In this document: in pieces, positions 1 through 7,915 of the stretch
How positions within the stretch are numbered: the first letter of the stretch is position 1
Layout of the letters: each line of letters starts with the position of its first letter
Origin: JAKSCF01 sp028279945
GTDB lineage: Bacteria > Bacillota > Clostridia > Peptostreptococcales > JAAYPU01
Direction of reading: 5' to 3'
Assembly: GCA_028279945.1 (NCBI GenBank)
Contig: JANQMT010000198.1
Location: 1-21,207 of the forward strand
DNA: 21,207 nt
Position numbers and translations under genes: made by a program
Notes under the pieces: model-generated
Databases searched by the model: none
The model's input: only the letters and a program-made list of their open reading frames with translations
Told to the model about the DNA's origin: nothing

Positions 1-14
1 AGTCGGAGGCATCT

Positions 15-635
15 ATGAGTCAAAATTATGCATTGGTTACAGAACAAATTATTCATAAAAATTTAAAGAAAGATAAAATACCGTCATTACTTATTCATAG
101 TTGCTGTGCGCCTTGCAGTTCTTCTGTTATTGAATATTTAAGTCGACATTTTAAGATAACCGTTTTTTATTTCAATCCCAACATAACAGACCAAAAGGAA
201 TATGATATGAGAAAGATGGAACAGAAAAAATTTATAGAAACTTTTAAAACGGATATGCATGTTGATTTTATAGAAGGGAATTATAACGTAAAAGATTTTT
301 ATTCTTTTGCAACATCGTTAAGCCATCATAAAGAAGGCGGGATGCGATGTTTTAAGTGCTATCAATTTAGATTGGAAGAAACTGCAAAAAAAGCTAAAGA
401 AGGTTCTTATGATTATTTTGCCACAACATTGACTGTAAGCCCTCTTAAAAATGCCCAAAAGATTAATGAAATAGGAAGACAGCTTGAGGATCAATATAAA
501 GTTTCCTATTTATATTCTGATTTTAAGAAAAAAGACGGCTATAAACGTTCTATGGAATTGTCTAGAGAATACGGTCTCTATAGACAAAACTATTGCGGCT
601 GCGAGTTTTCAAAGAATAATGATAATTTGGGTTAA
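15..635 (+). CDS. queH: Epoxyqueuosine reductase QueH
   Basis: This 206-residue protein matches the QueH (former DUF208) family, the non-cobalamin enzyme that reduces epoxyqueuosine to queuosine at the tRNA wobble position. The sequence shows the family's cysteine pattern: a CCAPC motif at residues 30-34, RCFKC at about 111-115 and CGC at 194-196, consistent with an iron-sulfur site plus redox cysteines. The segment FATTLTVSPLKN near 135-146 is also typical. The ATG lies behind a GGAGG at bases 5-9, so the start is well supported and the gene is probably complete. No other queuosine gene is visible nearby; what lies upstream is unknown. The family assignment is firm; iron-sulfur chemistry is inferred from family knowledge. 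Confidence 0.93.
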   Translation: MSQNYALVTEQIIHKNLKKDKIPSLLIHSCCAPCSSSVIEYLSRHFKITVFYFNPNITDQKEYDMRKMEQKKFIETFKTDMHVDFIEGNYNVKDFYSFATSLSHHKEGGMRCFKCYQFRLEETAKKAKEGSYDYFATTLTVSPLKNAQKINEIGRQLEDQYKVSYLYSDFKKKDGYKRSMELSREYGLYRQNYCGCEFSKNNDNLG

Positions 636-641
636 ATTATA

Positions 642-670
642 TTGCATTTATGACTTATGTTTGTTATAGT
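642..670 (+). promoter_or_regulatory. Candidate promoter of rpsB-tsf
   Basis: A TTGCAT box (642-647) is followed after 17 bases by TATAGT (665-670). The -10 is a 5/6 match; the -35 keeps only TTG. It sits just after the queH stop and about 130 bases before rpsB, leaving room for a leader. Read by eye only. Confidence 0.45.
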
Positions 671-677
671 ATATAAG

Positions 678-706
678 GATGTCGTAAAATAAATGATATC
701 GTAAAA
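678..706 (+). repeat. Direct repeat in the rpsB leader
   Basis: GATGTCGTAAAA (678-689) and GATATCGTAAAA (695-706) are two near-identical 12-base copies with starts 17 bases apart, just downstream of the candidate rpsB promoter. They could be a protein or RNA recognition motif in the leader or may be chance in AT-rich DNA. Further on, rpsB has two Shine-Dalgarno-like stretches, TGGAGG near 778 and AAGGAGG near 791; the second is at the right distance from the ATG. Confidence 0.35.
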
Positions 707-803
707 AAATACACACATTTTGAATACTTTTTAAATTGGTGCTGCGTGGGCAGAAGTTTAATTAGAATGATCAAAATGGAGGTAAAAACCAAGGAGGTAA
801 ATT

Positions 804-1502
804 ATGTCGGTTATATCAATGAAACAGCTATTAGAAGCGGGTGTGCATTTTGGACACCAAACCAGAAGATGGAACCCTAAGATGGCAAAGTACATCTTTA
901 CTGAGAGAAATGGTATTTATATCATTGACCTACAAAAAACAGTGAAGAAGGTAGAAGAAGCTTACTCATTTGTTAAAGAAGTTGCTGCTTCCGGAAAACC
1001 AATCCTATTTGTAGGGACTAAGAAGCAGGCACAAGATTCAGTAAAAGAAGAAGCTAAAAGATGTGGTATGTTCTATGTTAATCACAGATGGTTAGGCGGC
1101 ATGTTGACAAACCATAAAACCATTGGCAAAAGAATTGATCGTTTAAATCAAATCAAGACCATGGAAGAAGACGGCACATTTGATAAATTAACTAAGAAAG
1201 AAGTCATCAAATTAAGAGCAGAGCAAGAAAAATTAGAAAAATTCCTAGGCGGGATTAAAGAGATGAAAGGAATGCCCGGTGCAATTTTCATCGTTGATCC
1301 CAGAAAAGAAAGAATTGCTGTTAAAGAAGCAAGAATATTAGGAATACCTGTTGTAGGAATTGTAGATACTAATTGTGACCCTGATGAAGTGGATTATGTC
1401 ATTCCGGCAAACGATGATGCGATTCGTGCGGTAAAGCTGATCTCAGGTAAGATGGCTGAAGCAGTAATTGAGGCAAATCAAGGTGAGCAGATAGAAGAAT
1501 AA
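804..1502 (+). CDS. rpsB: 30S ribosomal protein S2
   Basis: RpsB is the late-assembling small-subunit protein that sits on the back of the 30S head-body junction. The 232-residue protein shows the S2 hallmarks: MKQLLEAGVHFGHQTRRWNP at the N-terminus, the HRWLGGMLTN segment near 93-102, and PGAIFIVDPRKE followed by GIPVVGIVDTNCDP in the C-terminal half. Length is normal for Firmicutes. The ATG is preceded by AAGGAGG at good spacing. It is first in the usual rpsB-tsf pair, 61 bases upstream of tsf. S2 is known to autoregulate its operon in several bacteria, but I see no recognisable S2-binding leader here. Confidence 0.98.
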   Translation: MSVISMKQLLEAGVHFGHQTRRWNPKMAKYIFTERNGIYIIDLQKTVKKVEEAYSFVKEVAASGKPILFVGTKKQAQDSVKEEAKRCGMFYVNHRWLGGMLTNHKTIGKRIDRLNQIKTMEEDGTFDKLTKKEVIKLRAEQEKLEKFLGGIKEMKGMPGAIFIVDPRKERIAVKEARILGIPVVGIVDTNCDPDEVDYVIPANDDAIRAVKLISGKMAEAVIEANQGEQIEE

Positions 1503-1507
1503 ATTCT

Positions 1508-1534
1508 AGGGTAAGGGTCTTCTCTTACCTTTTT
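1508..1534 (+). terminator. Hairpin attenuator between rpsB and tsf
   Basis: GGTAAG (1510-1515) pairs with CTTACC (1524-1529), extended outward by a G-T and an A-T pair, with an 8-base loop and a run of five T. The stem is modest, so this is more likely a partial terminator that lowers tsf relative to rpsB, or an RNA-processing site, than a full stop. Confidence 0.5.
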
Positions 1535-1563
1535 ATATGTATAAATTGAAGGAGGCGTTAAAT

Positions 1564-2475
1564 ATGGCAGTTACAGCTGCAATGGTAAAAGAAATACGTG
1601 AGAGAACAGGTGCTGGCATGATGGATTGCAAAAAAGCACTAACGGAAACCGATGGCGATATGGATAAAGCAATTGAGATTTTAAGAGAAAAAGGTTTAGC
1701 AAAGGCTGCTAAGAAATCCGGAAGGATTGCTGCAGAAGGGCTTATCAATCTTAAGACAAGTGATAATGGTGATAAGGCAATCGTAGTTGAAGTGAACTCA
1801 GAAACAGATTTTGTTGCTAAGAATGAAGAATTTAAAGCATTCGTAAACGATGTAGCAGAACTATTATTAAACTCTGATATTGCTACAGTGGAAGAATTGT
1901 TGAGTGCTGACCTAAATGGCATAACCGTTCAAGAAATGCTTAATAACAAAATATCTAAAATTGGCGAGAATATGAACATTAGAAGATTCGAAAGATTTAA
2001 TACACCTTCTACAGTTAATGTTGGATACATACACGGCGGCGGAAGAATTGGCGTTATTGTAGAATTGGCCACTGAAGCAGCTTATAATGAAGTTGAAGCA
2101 TTGGGTAAAGATATTGCTATGCAAATTGCTGCAATGAACCCAAAATATATATCAGAAGCAGATGTAGATCAAGCCTATATAGAAAATGAAAAGAAAATTT
2201 TAACTCAACAAGCTTTGAACGAAGGCAAACCAGAGGCTATTGTTGAAAAAATGGTTGTTGGAAGACTTAAAAAAGAATTAAAGCAAGTATGCCTATTAGA
2301 CCAAGCATTTGTTAAAGATGGCGATATAAATGTGGGTCAATATGTTAAGAATTGTGGTAAAGATTTAGGTAAAGATATTAAAGTAAATCGTATGGTAAGA
2401 TTCGAAATTGGTGAAGGAATAGAGAAAAAAGAAGAAAACTTTGCAGATGAAGTTGCAAAACAGATAAACAATTAA
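1564..2475 (+). CDS. tsf: Translation elongation factor Ts
   Basis: EF-Ts is the nucleotide exchange factor that recycles EF-Tu-GDP in the cytoplasm. The 303-residue protein begins with the UBA-like N-terminal domain (VKEIRERTGAGMMDCKKAL, about 8-26) and carries the EF-Tu-contacting TDFVAKN motif at 81-87, followed by the core and coiled-coil region. The ATG at 1564 is chosen because GGAGG precedes it by 8 bases and MAVTAAMVKEIRERTG is the family's usual start; an in-frame extension to 1537 would read through the upstream hairpin's tail and is rejected. It is paired with rpsB and ends just before a strong terminator. Confidence 0.97.
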   Translation: MAVTAAMVKEIRERTGAGMMDCKKALTETDGDMDKAIEILREKGLAKAAKKSGRIAAEGLINLKTSDNGDKAIVVEVNSETDFVAKNEEFKAFVNDVAELLLNSDIATVEELLSADLNGITVQEMLNNKISKIGENMNIRRFERFNTPSTVNVGYIHGGGRIGVIVELATEAAYNEVEALGKDIAMQIAAMNPKYISEADVDQAYIENEKKILTQQALNEGKPEAIVEKMVVGRLKKELKQVCLLDQAFVKDGDINVGQYVKNCGKDLGKDIKVNRMVRFEIGEGIEKKEENFADEVAKQINN

Positions 2476-2484
2476 TTATAATAT

Positions 2485-2522
2485 AAAAAGAACACTATTT
2501 ACTATAGTAGTGTTCTTTTTTT
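2485..2522 (+). terminator. Strong Rho-independent terminator after tsf
   Basis: A perfect 13-bp stem, AAAAAGAACACTA (2485-2497) with TAGTGTTCTTTTT (2508-2520), has a 10-base loop and runs into seven T. This is the clearest terminator in the window. It lies inside what is usually a co-transcribed rpsB-tsf-pyrH-frr set, so pyrH-frr must depend on read-through or on a promoter I could not identify. Confidence 0.87.
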
Positions 2523-2573
2523 GAAAATGCAGTATTGTTTTTGAAATTTCAACAACTTATGGAGGTATTAGCA

Positions 2574-3278
2574 TTGGAGCCCAAATATAAAAGAGTGATA
2601 TTGAAATTAAGCGGAGAAGCACTCGGTGGAAGCAAAGGATTTGGTGTGGATGAAGAAACATTAATTTCAATTGCAAAGCAGATTAAGAGTATTGGCGAAC
2701 TTGGTGTTGAGGTTGCTGTCGTGGTTGGCGGCGGTAATTTCTGGAGAGGCAGAAGCAGTAAAACAATGGATAGGGCTACAGCAGATTATATGGGGATGCT
2801 GGCAACAGTCATCAACTCGTTAGCATTACAAGACGCACTAGAAAGTGTAGATGTACCGACAAGAGTGCAAACAGCTATTGAAATGATGGAAATAGCTGAA
2901 CCTTATATCAGAAGAAAAGCGATGTCCCACTTGGATAAAAAGATAGTTGTGATATTTGCGGCAGGAACAGGAAACCCATTCTTTTCTACTGATACAACGG
3001 CTGCACTTAGAGCAGCAGAAATTGAGGCGGAGATTATTCTTCTAGCTAAAAAAGTGGATGCAGTATATGATGATGATCCTCAACAAAACCCTAACGCAAA
3101 GAAATTGGATGAAATTTCTTTTATTGAAGTATTAAACAAAGGATTAGGCGTGATGGATGCTACAGCAGCATCGCTATGTATGGATAATAACATACCTATT
3201 CATGTTTTTGGGCTGAATGAACCTGGCAATATGATAAAGGCAATCTATGGAGAAAAAATTGGGACTTTAGTAAAATAA
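2574..3278 (+). CDS. pyrH: UMP kinase
   Basis: PyrH phosphorylates UMP to UDP with ATP; bacterial enzymes are hexameric members of the amino acid kinase fold. Seen here: KLSGEAL at 11-17, the glycine-rich VVGGGNFWRG near 51-59, and the DTTAALRAAEI region that binds nucleotide. I place the start at TTG 2574, giving 234 residues that begin with EPKYKRVILKLSG, because GGAGG (2561-2565) is 8 bases upstream and this matches the usual N-terminus. In-frame alternatives at 2559 (ATG, overlapping the Shine-Dalgarno) and 2535 add residues not typical of the family. frr follows after 12 bases. Confidence 0.96.
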   Translation: MEPKYKRVILKLSGEALGGSKGFGVDEETLISIAKQIKSIGELGVEVAVVVGGGNFWRGRSSKTMDRATADYMGMLATVINSLALQDALESVDVPTRVQTAIEMMEIAEPYIRRKAMSHLDKKIVVIFAAGTGNPFFSTDTTAALRAAEIEAEIILLAKKVDAVYDDDPQQNPNAKKLDEISFIEVLNKGLGVMDATAASLCMDNNIPIHVFGLNEPGNMIKAIYGEKIGTLVK

Positions 3279-3290
3279 GGAGGTTTTAAT

Positions 3291-3854
3291 ATGCAATTAC
3301 ATTTTTCAGTACACGATAACTTAAATGAAAAGATGAGGAAAACGGTAGATGTGTTGGTTGATAACTTAAAAGGCGTAAGAGCCGGTAGAGCGAATCCATC
3401 ATTGCTTGATAAAGTTCTTGTGGAGTACTACGGTTCACCTACACCGCTTATGCAGTTAGCAAATATATCTGCACCTGAACCTAGGTTATTGCTGATTCAA
3501 CCATTTGACCCTTCGGCTATTACAGATATTGAAAAAGCCATTACTCAATCTGAGCTGGGTATTAACCCAGCCAATGATGGAAAAGTTATACGACTGGCAG
3601 TTCCTCAACTAACAGAGGAAAGAAGAAAAGAGTTGACTAAGCTGGTTAAGAAAATGGGAGAAGAAGCTAAAGTTGCATTAAGAAACGAAAGACGACATGC
3701 TAATGATGATTTAAAAAAATTAGAAAAGAATGGTGAACTAACCCAAGATGATTTAAAAGCAGCTTTAGAAGAAGTACAAAACATGATTAACAAACGGGTA
3801 CAAGAAGTAGATGGCATTATATCCAGCAAAGAAAAAGAAATCTTAGAAGTATAG
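3291..3854 (+). CDS. frr: Ribosome recycling factor
   Basis: RRF splits post-termination ribosomes together with EF-G and IF3. The 187-residue protein is of family length, with KGVRAGRANPSLLD near 27-40, VEYYGSPTPLMQLANIS, and a long charged C-terminal helical part (ERRKELTKLVKKMGEEAKVA), consistent with the three-helix domain I plus beta domain II. The ATG has an AGGAGG eight bases upstream. It is 12 bases behind pyrH, so the two are almost certainly co-transcribed and a hairpin follows. Confidence 0.97.
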   Translation: MQLHFSVHDNLNEKMRKTVDVLVDNLKGVRAGRANPSLLDKVLVEYYGSPTPLMQLANISAPEPRLLLIQPFDPSAITDIEKAITQSELGINPANDGKVIRLAVPQLTEERRKELTKLVKKMGEEAKVALRNERRHANDDLKKLEKNGELTQDDLKAALEEVQNMINKRVQEVDGIISSKEKEILEV

Positions 3855-3934
3855 AAACAATATTAAATTTAAATCACTAAAGGATAATACATATTTATAG
3901 ACATTTTAATTTTTCCAGTGTATATTATAACTAG

Positions 3935-3960
3935 ATTAAGCTCCTTTTGGAGCTTAATTT
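3935..3960 (+). terminator. Hairpin after frr
   Basis: A perfect 10-bp stem, ATTAAGCTCC (3935-3944) with GGAGCTTAAT (3949-3958), closes a TTTT loop. The T-run after it is short and broken by A, so termination may be incomplete. The remaining gap to uppS (3961-4087) is AT-rich, with several -10-like boxes (for example TATACT at 3995-4000) but no convincing -35 partner. Confidence 0.6.
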
Positions 3961-4087
3961 ACTTATATTAATGATTTATAACGATTAATATTGATATACT
4001 TACGTCAAGAATAAAAGGTAGATATCTATATTATGATTATGGCTATTATGTTACAATAACCTTAATACGTCTTTGCGAGGTGAGAGA

Positions 4088-4837
4088 ATGATAGAAAGCG
4101 ATACATTAGACAAAACAAAAATTCCAAAGCATATTGCAATCATTATGGACGGTAATGGAAGATGGGCGAGAAGTAAAGGACTTCCTCGTGCTGCAGGGCA
4201 TAAAGCAGGAGTAGAAGCTATACGTGAAATTGTTAGAGCATCTTCTGATATGGGTATAGGATATTTGACCGTATACGCTTTTTCTACAGAAAACTGGACC
4301 AGGCCGAAAGAAGAAGTGAGTACTTTATTTAGTTTATTGTTAATCTATTTGGATAAAGAAATTAACGACATTCACAGCAATAATGTAAGACTAAATATTA
4401 TTGGAGATTATCAAAAACTATCTAATAATATTACTAAAAAAATAACGAAGTCTTTAGAACTCACAAAGAATAATACGGGCTTGGTATTTAATATCGCTTT
4501 AAATTACGGTTCTCGCGATGAGATGGTTGGAATGGTCAAAAAAATATATGACCTTATAAAAAATAGTGATATTGAGCAAGATGATATTAACTATGAATTA
4601 ATTGAGAGTTTGTTTTATACAAAGGGAATACCGGATCCGGACTTGGTGATTCGTACCAGTGGAGAGTTGCGAATAAGCAATTTCTTACTGCCACAGATAG
4701 CTTATAGTGAATTGTGGTTTACAGATGTACTATGGCCGGATTTTAGGAAAGAGCATTTAATTGAAGCCATTATTTCATATCAGAAAAGAAGGCGACGATA
4801 CGGTGGCATCGAAGCGGAGGAGAATAATGAAGGTTAG
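4088..4837 (+). CDS. uppS: Undecaprenyl diphosphate synthase
   Basis: UppS is the cis-prenyltransferase that makes the C55 lipid carrier for peptidoglycan and other wall polymers. The 249-residue protein shows HIAIIMDGNGRW with the catalytic Asp at residue 21, YAFSTENWTRP near 63-73, the DLVIRTSGELRISNFL block and a basic YQKRRRRYGG tail. ATG 4088 is chosen because GAGGTGAG (4077-4084) precedes it; a TTG at 4073 would overlap that site. It overlaps cdsA by 11 bases, suggesting translational coupling. It opens the uppS-cdsA-dxr-rseP-ispG run, which joins MEP-pathway supply to use of the C55 product. Confidence 0.97.
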   Translation: MIESDTLDKTKIPKHIAIIMDGNGRWARSKGLPRAAGHKAGVEAIREIVRASSDMGIGYLTVYAFSTENWTRPKEEVSTLFSLLLIYLDKEINDIHSNNVRLNIIGDYQKLSNNITKKITKSLELTKNNTGLVFNIALNYGSRDEMVGMVKKIYDLIKNSDIEQDDINYELIESLFYTKGIPDPDLVIRTSGELRISNFLLPQIAYSELWFTDVLWPDFRKEHLIEAIISYQKRRRRYGGIEAEENNEG

Positions 4838-5609
4838 AATTATTTCTGCATTGATACTCATACCACTTTTATATGCAGTATATAGTGGTGGTTGGATTCT
4901 AAAAATTGCAGGATTTATCATAGGCCTAATGGCCCTAAAAGAATTCTATAATGCTTTTAAAGGGTTAGAAATAAAACCCTCTTTTATGATTGGAACAGTC
5001 AGCAGCATTATTTTATATCTTTTTATTTTCTTTAATAGATTGAACCATTTATGGTCTCTATGGATTTTTATAACAATCCTATTGATTCTTTTAACCATAT
5101 TAATTAAAAAGGATTCATGGGTAAAGGAAGGCGCTGTAACTGCATTAGGCATACTTTATGTGGTCTTTTTTTCCTTTCATGTTATTTTAATTGATGGCAT
5201 TGAAAAATATAATATCATGATATGGTTAGTTTTTATAACTGCTTTTGTAACGGATACTTGCGCTTATTTTTCAGGCTATTTGTTTGGAAAACACAAATTA
5301 TGGCCGGAAATCAGCCCTAAGAAGACCATTGAAGGCGCTGTAGGGGGTACTATTGGAAGTATAGTGGTATCCGCTTTGTTCGGATATTTCATGGCATCAG
5401 ATTTAATGATACATTACATAATCATTGGTTTTATTGGTAGTATTGCCGGTCAAACAGGGGATCTAACAGCTTCTGCATTTAAGCGAAGATTAGGCATTAA
5501 AGATTTCGGGACAATGATTCCAGGTCATGGTGGTATACTGGATAGATTTGACAGTATTCTTCTTACTGCTCCTATTATTTATTATTACATCATTTTATTC
5601 ATTCAATAA
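4827..5609 (+). CDS. cdsA: Phosphatidate cytidylyltransferase
   Basis: CdsA makes CDP-diacylglycerol from phosphatidate and CTP at the membrane, the branch point for acidic phospholipids. The 260-residue protein is strongly hydrophobic with about seven to eight predicted membrane segments, and its C-terminus carries the CDP-diglyceride synthase signature: SAFKRR, then KDFGTMIPGHGGILDRFDS. Upstream of that, SPKKTIEGAVGG is also typical. The ATG at 4827 follows GGAGG with about seven bases of spacing and lies inside the end of uppS; longer in-frame starts within uppS are rejected. Confidence 0.96.
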   Translation: MKVRIISALILIPLLYAVYSGGWILKIAGFIIGLMALKEFYNAFKGLEIKPSFMIGTVSSIILYLFIFFNRLNHLWSLWIFITILLILLTILIKKDSWVKEGAVTALGILYVVFFSFHVILIDGIEKYNIMIWLVFITAFVTDTCAYFSGYLFGKHKLWPEISPKKTIEGAVGGTIGSIVVSALFGYFMASDLMIHYIIIGFIGSIAGQTGDLTASAFKRRLGIKDFGTMIPGHGGILDRFDSILLTAPIIYYYIILFIQ

Positions 5610-5666
5610 TACTATAGGCAGCATCTTGTATAGACATATACCCAAGGAAAAACGAGAGGATAAGAC

Positions 5667-6809
5667 ATGAAAAAAATAGCGATACTTGGTTCTACAGGTT
5701 CAGTGGGGACTCAGGCATTGGACATTGTTCAAAACAATAAAGAAAAATTTGAAGTAACGGCTTTAACTGCAGGTAAAAATATTCAGCTGCTTTCAGAACA
5801 AATACGAGAATATCAACCAAAGATTGCAGTGACAGCAGAAGAAAAAGATGCGATACAATTAAAAAAAGAATTTAAGAGCGTAGAGATTCTCTGGGGCATG
5901 GAAGGTCTTATAGCTGCAGCTTCTGAAAGTGAATCCAACATGGTTTTGAATGCATTGGTTGGAATGATTGGACTTCTTCCTACATATTATGCTATCAAAG
6001 AAGGAAAAGATATTGCATTAGCCAATAAGGAAACTCTGGTTGCCGGCGGCCATTTAATTATGAATGCTGTAAAAGAATACGGGGTAAAATTATTGCCTAT
6101 TGATAGTGAACACAGCGCAATTTTTCAATGTCTTCAAGGTAATGGTTCAAATAAAATAAATCGGATCATTTTGACTGCATCAGGAGGACCTTTTCGAGGA
6201 TATACGAAGGAAAAATTACAAGCAGTTACGGTTGATGAAGCTTTAATGCATCCAAATTGGAGTATGGGCGCTAAAATTACCGTAGACTCTGCTACAATGA
6301 TGAATAAAGGATTGGAAGTCATTGAAGCCTATTGGTTGTTTGATGTTTCAATTGATCAGATAGATGTTATTGTTCATCCTCAAAGCATCATTCATTCTAT
6401 GGTAGAATATGAAGATCATTCGGTAATTGCTCAGCTGGGTCTTCCGGATATGAAAGTGCCGATACAGTATGCTTTAACATATCCTAATAGGATGCCCAAT
6501 GATTTACAGCATTTAAATCCTGCAGATATTGGTGCATTAACTTTTGAAAAGCCGGATTTTGAAGTATTTGAATGCTTAAAACTTGCTTATGACGCAGTGA
6601 AGAAAGAGGATAGTTACGCCATTGCATTAAACGCAGCCAATGAAATATTGGTACAATTATTTTTAGAAAAAAAGATTAAATTTTTAGATATACAAAATAA
6701 TATAATTAAAGCGATGGAATCCCACAATCCTATATCTCATCCAACCTTGGATGAAATAATAGCGATAGATGGGCAAATACGAGAGAAGGTGTTATTGGGA
6801 TGGTCTTGA
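5667..6809 (+). CDS. dxr: 1-deoxy-D-xylulose 5-phosphate reductoisomerase
   Basis: Dxr (IspC) converts DXP to MEP with NADPH, the committed step of the MEP isoprenoid pathway. The 380-residue protein has the N-terminal dinucleotide motif GSTGSVG at 8-14, ALANKETLVAGG near 118-129, the metal-binding DSEHSA near 146-151, the TASGGPF segment and SATMMNKGLEVIEA in the catalytic domain. An AGAGGAT Shine-Dalgarno is close upstream of the ATG. The gap from cdsA is 57 bases with no terminator. Its end overlaps rseP by 10 bases. Confidence 0.97.
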   Translation: MKKIAILGSTGSVGTQALDIVQNNKEKFEVTALTAGKNIQLLSEQIREYQPKIAVTAEEKDAIQLKKEFKSVEILWGMEGLIAAASESESNMVLNALVGMIGLLPTYYAIKEGKDIALANKETLVAGGHLIMNAVKEYGVKLLPIDSEHSAIFQCLQGNGSNKINRIILTASGGPFRGYTKEKLQAVTVDEALMHPNWSMGAKITVDSATMMNKGLEVIEAYWLFDVSIDQIDVIVHPQSIIHSMVEYEDHSVIAQLGLPDMKVPIQYALTYPNRMPNDLQHLNPADIGALTFEKPDFEVFECLKLAYDAVKKEDSYAIALNAANEILVQLFLEKKIKFLDIQNNIIKAMESHNPISHPTLDEIIAIDGQIREKVLLGWS

Positions 6810-7810
6810 CAATTATTACTGCCATTATAGTATTTGGAATCTTAGTGATTCTCCATGAAGCAGGACATTTTTTTGCTGCAAAATCAGTAGGGATTAGAGT
6901 CAATGAATTCGCTATTGGAATGGGTCCCATCATTTTTAGAAAGAAAAATGGGGAGACGGAGTACTCATTAAGAGCACTGCCCCTTGGCGGCTTTGTAAAA
7001 ATGGAGGGTGAAGATGAAGAGTCTTATGACGAGAGAAGCTTTAATACAAAACCAATTTTTGCAAAAATATTGGTATTAGCAGCAGGTTCTGCAATGAATT
7101 TCATTTTTGCTATTCTCATTATGATTACTCTTTTTTCTGTAACCGGTTTTCCAACCAATGACAATATTATTGGTGAGGTTGTTGCAGGTAACCCTGCTGA
7201 AGAAGCAGGTATACAAACTGGCGATGAAATAATCAATATAGAAGGTACGGAGATTAACACATGGGAAGATATTGTAGGTGTTATTACCACAAGTACCGGA
7301 GAACAAATTCATATTACACTAAGAAGAAATGGCGAAATAATAGAACTGGATTCGAACATTATGGTAGAAAACGGCAGACGGATAATTGGTATTGTTCAAA
7401 CTAAAGAATTTTCTTTTAAGAGAGCTGTTGTTGAAGGGACTAAATATTCATTTATGTTAGTCGGTGCAATGCTAAATTTCTTTGTCATTTTGTTTAGAGG
7501 GCAGGCATCTTCAAATGATGTAGTAGGACCTGTCGGTATTATTCACTTAGTAGGAGAAGCCGCAAGGATGGGGCCTGTTTATGTGGCTAACTTTACAGCC
7601 ATGATCAGCATGAACTTAGCCGTTATTAATCTGCTGCCTTTTCCGGCGCTGGATGGTGGGCGATTATTGCTTCTAGTGGTTCAAGGTATTACAGGTAAAA
7701 AAATTGATCCCGAGAAAGAAGGATTTATTCATTTTATTGGATTTGTAATATTAATTGGACTTATGATATTTGTAACCTTTAAAGACTTTGATCGGTTTAT
7801 ATTTAAATAG
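6800..7810 (+). CDS. rseP: Site-2 protease RseP/RasP
   Basis: This is an intramembrane zinc metalloprotease of the M50B family, which cuts membrane-bound substrates such as anti-sigma factors and signal peptide remnants. The 336-residue protein has the HEAGH zinc motif at 19-23 in the first membrane helix, the downstream GGFVKMEGE segment, a single PDZ domain (about 110-190, containing GNPAEEAGIQTGDEI) and the second active-site block NLLPFPALDGGRL in a C-terminal membrane segment. The start codon lies in the last codons of dxr, implying coupling. Substrates cannot be read from the sequence; no anti-sigma gene is in the window. Confidence 0.96.
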   Translation: MVLTIITAIIVFGILVILHEAGHFFAAKSVGIRVNEFAIGMGPIIFRKKNGETEYSLRALPLGGFVKMEGEDEESYDERSFNTKPIFAKILVLAAGSAMNFIFAILIMITLFSVTGFPTNDNIIGEVVAGNPAEEAGIQTGDEIINIEGTEINTWEDIVGVITTSTGEQIHITLRRNGEIIELDSNIMVENGRRIIGIVQTKEFSFKRAVVEGTKYSFMLVGAMLNFFVILFRGQASSNDVVGPVGIIHLVGEAARMGPVYVANFTAMISMNLAVINLLPFPALDGGRLLLLVVQGITGKKIDPEKEGFIHFIGFVILIGLMIFVTFKDFDRFIFK

Positions 7811-7848
7811 CACAAGGTTACAGGTTACAGGAATATAAGAAAATGTAG

Positions 7849-7870
7849 GGTTGGGTCTCCGTGCCCAACC
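7849..7870. repeat. GTTGGG hairpin, copy 1
   Basis: GGTTGGG (7849-7855) is the inverted complement of CCCAACC (7864-7870), with an 8-base loop. It shares its core with hairpins at 9805-9835 and 11670-11694. It lies in the rseP-ispG gap, next to a small tandem GGTTACA duplication at about 7816-7829. There is no T-run after it, so it is not a standard terminator. Confidence 0.6.
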
Positions 7871-7915
7871 TGATTAATTAGTGGATGATATTCGAATAAG
7901 TTGGGAGCTTTGATT

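Noticed and set aside
1533..1922. Antisense open frames over tsf and similar long reverse frames over rseP, ispG, E2 and lpdA
   Set aside because: They mirror the codon pattern of well-identified genes, show low-complexity composition and have no ribosome binding site or recognisable domain.
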